Origin: Chloroflexota bacterium
GTDB lineage: Bacteria; Chloroflexota; Dormibacteria; Aeolococcales; Aeolococcaceae
DNA: 5,609 nt
NCBI GenBank assembly: GCA_028287605.1
Contig: JAQBPI010000129.1
Span: forward strand, 1-5,609
Direction of reading: 5' to 3'
Shown here: one piece after another, positions 4,826 through 5,609 of the stretch
Layout: each line of letters starts with the position of its first letter
Position numbering within the stretch: the stretch's first letter is position 1
Notes under the pieces: model-generated
Seen by the model: the letters and a program-made list of their open reading frames with translations, nothing else
What the model was told of the DNA's origin: nothing
Database searches by the model: none
Position numbers and translations under genes: made by a program

Positions 4826-5609
4826 CGATGGTGGAAGACAGCCTGCCCGGCGCCGCCGAGGGAGGCACCCCCCAGCCGATCGTCCTCCCCGTGGGCGAGA
4901 GCCGCCCCCGCCGCCACCCGCCGATGCTCGCCGTGGTGCTGCTCAGCGCCTGCGTCGGCCTGGCCGGCGGCGCCGCCGCGGCCTGGGGGCTCTACCAGCG
5001 GCTGGGGCCGGTGGAGCGCATCGTCACCCAGTCGCCACAGTTCAGCGGGGGCCCGGTCTCCCCCTCGTACCAGAGCATCGCCGCCACCGCGGCGCCGTCG
5101 GTGGTGAAGATCCTCACCCAGCCGCTGACCCCCGCCGACCTGGCGGGGCGGCCCGCGGGGTTCGCGGTGGGCTTCGTGGCCAGCGCCGACGGCCTGGTGG
5201 TCACCAGCGCCCACGCGCTGAGCGGCGCCACCCGTCTCCGCATCGCCTTCCCCGACGGCCACGCCGTCGACGCCTCGGTGGCGGGGACCGACCTGATCCA
5301 CGGCCTCGCCGTGCTCCGGGCGGCGGACGCGAAGGCGCTCACGCCGCTCCCCTTCGCCAGCGCCGACGGGCAGGCGCCGCGCCCGGGCGACCTCGCCATC
5401 ACCGTGGGGTCCCCCCCCTTCGCCACCACCAGCGTCACCACCGGCCAGATCAGCTCGACCGGGCGGGTGGTGCCCGCCGCCGCCGCGGGGGTGGCCGGGG
5501 GCACGGTGGTCGACGTCACCACCGTGGACGCCACCGCCGACCCCTCCGAGGACGGCGCCCCGGTGCTCGACGCAGCCGGCCGGGTGATCGGCGTGGTCCT
5601 GGCCGGCGG
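4822..5609 (+). CDS. membrane-anchored HtrA/DegP-like protein, probable pseudoprotease (3' end beyond window)
   Basis: The frame stays open to the window edge, giving 262 codons. GTG 4822 overlaps the preceding stop (GTGA) and lies 10 bases after a purine run (4801-4811). ATG 4828 in the same frame is the alternative. A cytoplasmic stretch of about 34 residues with RPRRH precedes one membrane helix (about 35-56), then a trypsin-like domain of the HtrA (S1C) type. Landmarks are APSVVKI (91-97), GFVASADGLVVTSAHAL with His131, the DLIHGLAVL segment, TVGSPPF in place of the usual GNPFG, and DGAPVLDAAGRVIGV. Aligned to DegP (His105, Asp135, Ser210), His131 is kept, but the Asp position is Gly161 and the Ser position is Asp244 (SEDGAPV where GNSGGP is normal). 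The His-to-Asp spacing of 30 is identical. Proteolysis is therefore unlikely; a binding, scaffold or regulatory role is inferred. Any PDZ domain would lie outside the window. Confidence 0.85.
   Translation, partial: MTMVEDSLPGAAEGGTPQPIVLPVGESRPRRHPPMLAVVLLSACVGLAGGAAAAWGLYQRLGPVERIVTQSPQFSGGPVSPSYQSIAATAAPSVVKILTQPLTPADLAGRPAGFAVGFVASADGLVVTSAHALSGATRLRIAFPDGHAVDASVAGTDLIHGLAVLRAADAKALTPLPFASADGQAPRPGDLAITVGSPPFATTSVTTGQISSTGRVVPAAAAGVAGGTVVDVTTVDATADPSEDGAPVLDAAGRVIGVVLAG

Noticed and set aside
4774..5534. Overlapping - strand ORFs (to 5301 and 5534) over the HtrA-like gene
   Set aside because: Shadow frames; the + strand frame matches HtrA landmarks continuously through the region to the window edge.

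Overview
The window is very GC-rich, and almost every codon in the convincing genes ends in G or C. It is bacterial chromosomal DNA with every supported gene on the + strand. A UPF0182 membrane protein combined with this composition fits a high-GC soil-type bacterium, such as an actinobacterium or a Chloroflexota/Dormibacterota-like lineage. That placement is inference; no rRNA or other marker gene is present. I see no tRNA, rRNA, CRISPR array, insertion sequence or phage gene.

Layout. Bases 1-151 hold no gene I can support. Two small unrecognised genes follow: a 67-aa protein (152-355, moderate support) and a 103-aa charged, helical protein (426-737, strong coding signal). Next is a 999-aa polytopic membrane protein of the UPF0182 family (786-3785), with seven membrane helices, a large extracytoplasmic domain and a Pro/Ser-rich tail. 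After an 86-base gap containing two short perfect hairpins comes a metallo-beta-lactamase-fold hydrolase (3872-4825) with all seven expected metal ligands. Its stop codon overlaps the probable GTG start of the last gene, a membrane-anchored HtrA/DegP-like protein (4822 to the window edge, incomplete).

The most interesting observation is that the HtrA-like domain keeps the fold landmarks and the catalytic His, but the catalytic Asp position is Gly and the nucleophile Ser position is Asp. This suggests an envelope pseudoprotease rather than a working peptidase. All genes run the same way with short gaps or overlaps, so one or two co-transcribed units are plausible. UPF0182 and the HtrA-like protein would both act at the outer face of the cytoplasmic membrane. 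The MBL enzyme lacks a signal peptide and is probably cytoplasmic. A shared pathway cannot be named from sequence alone.
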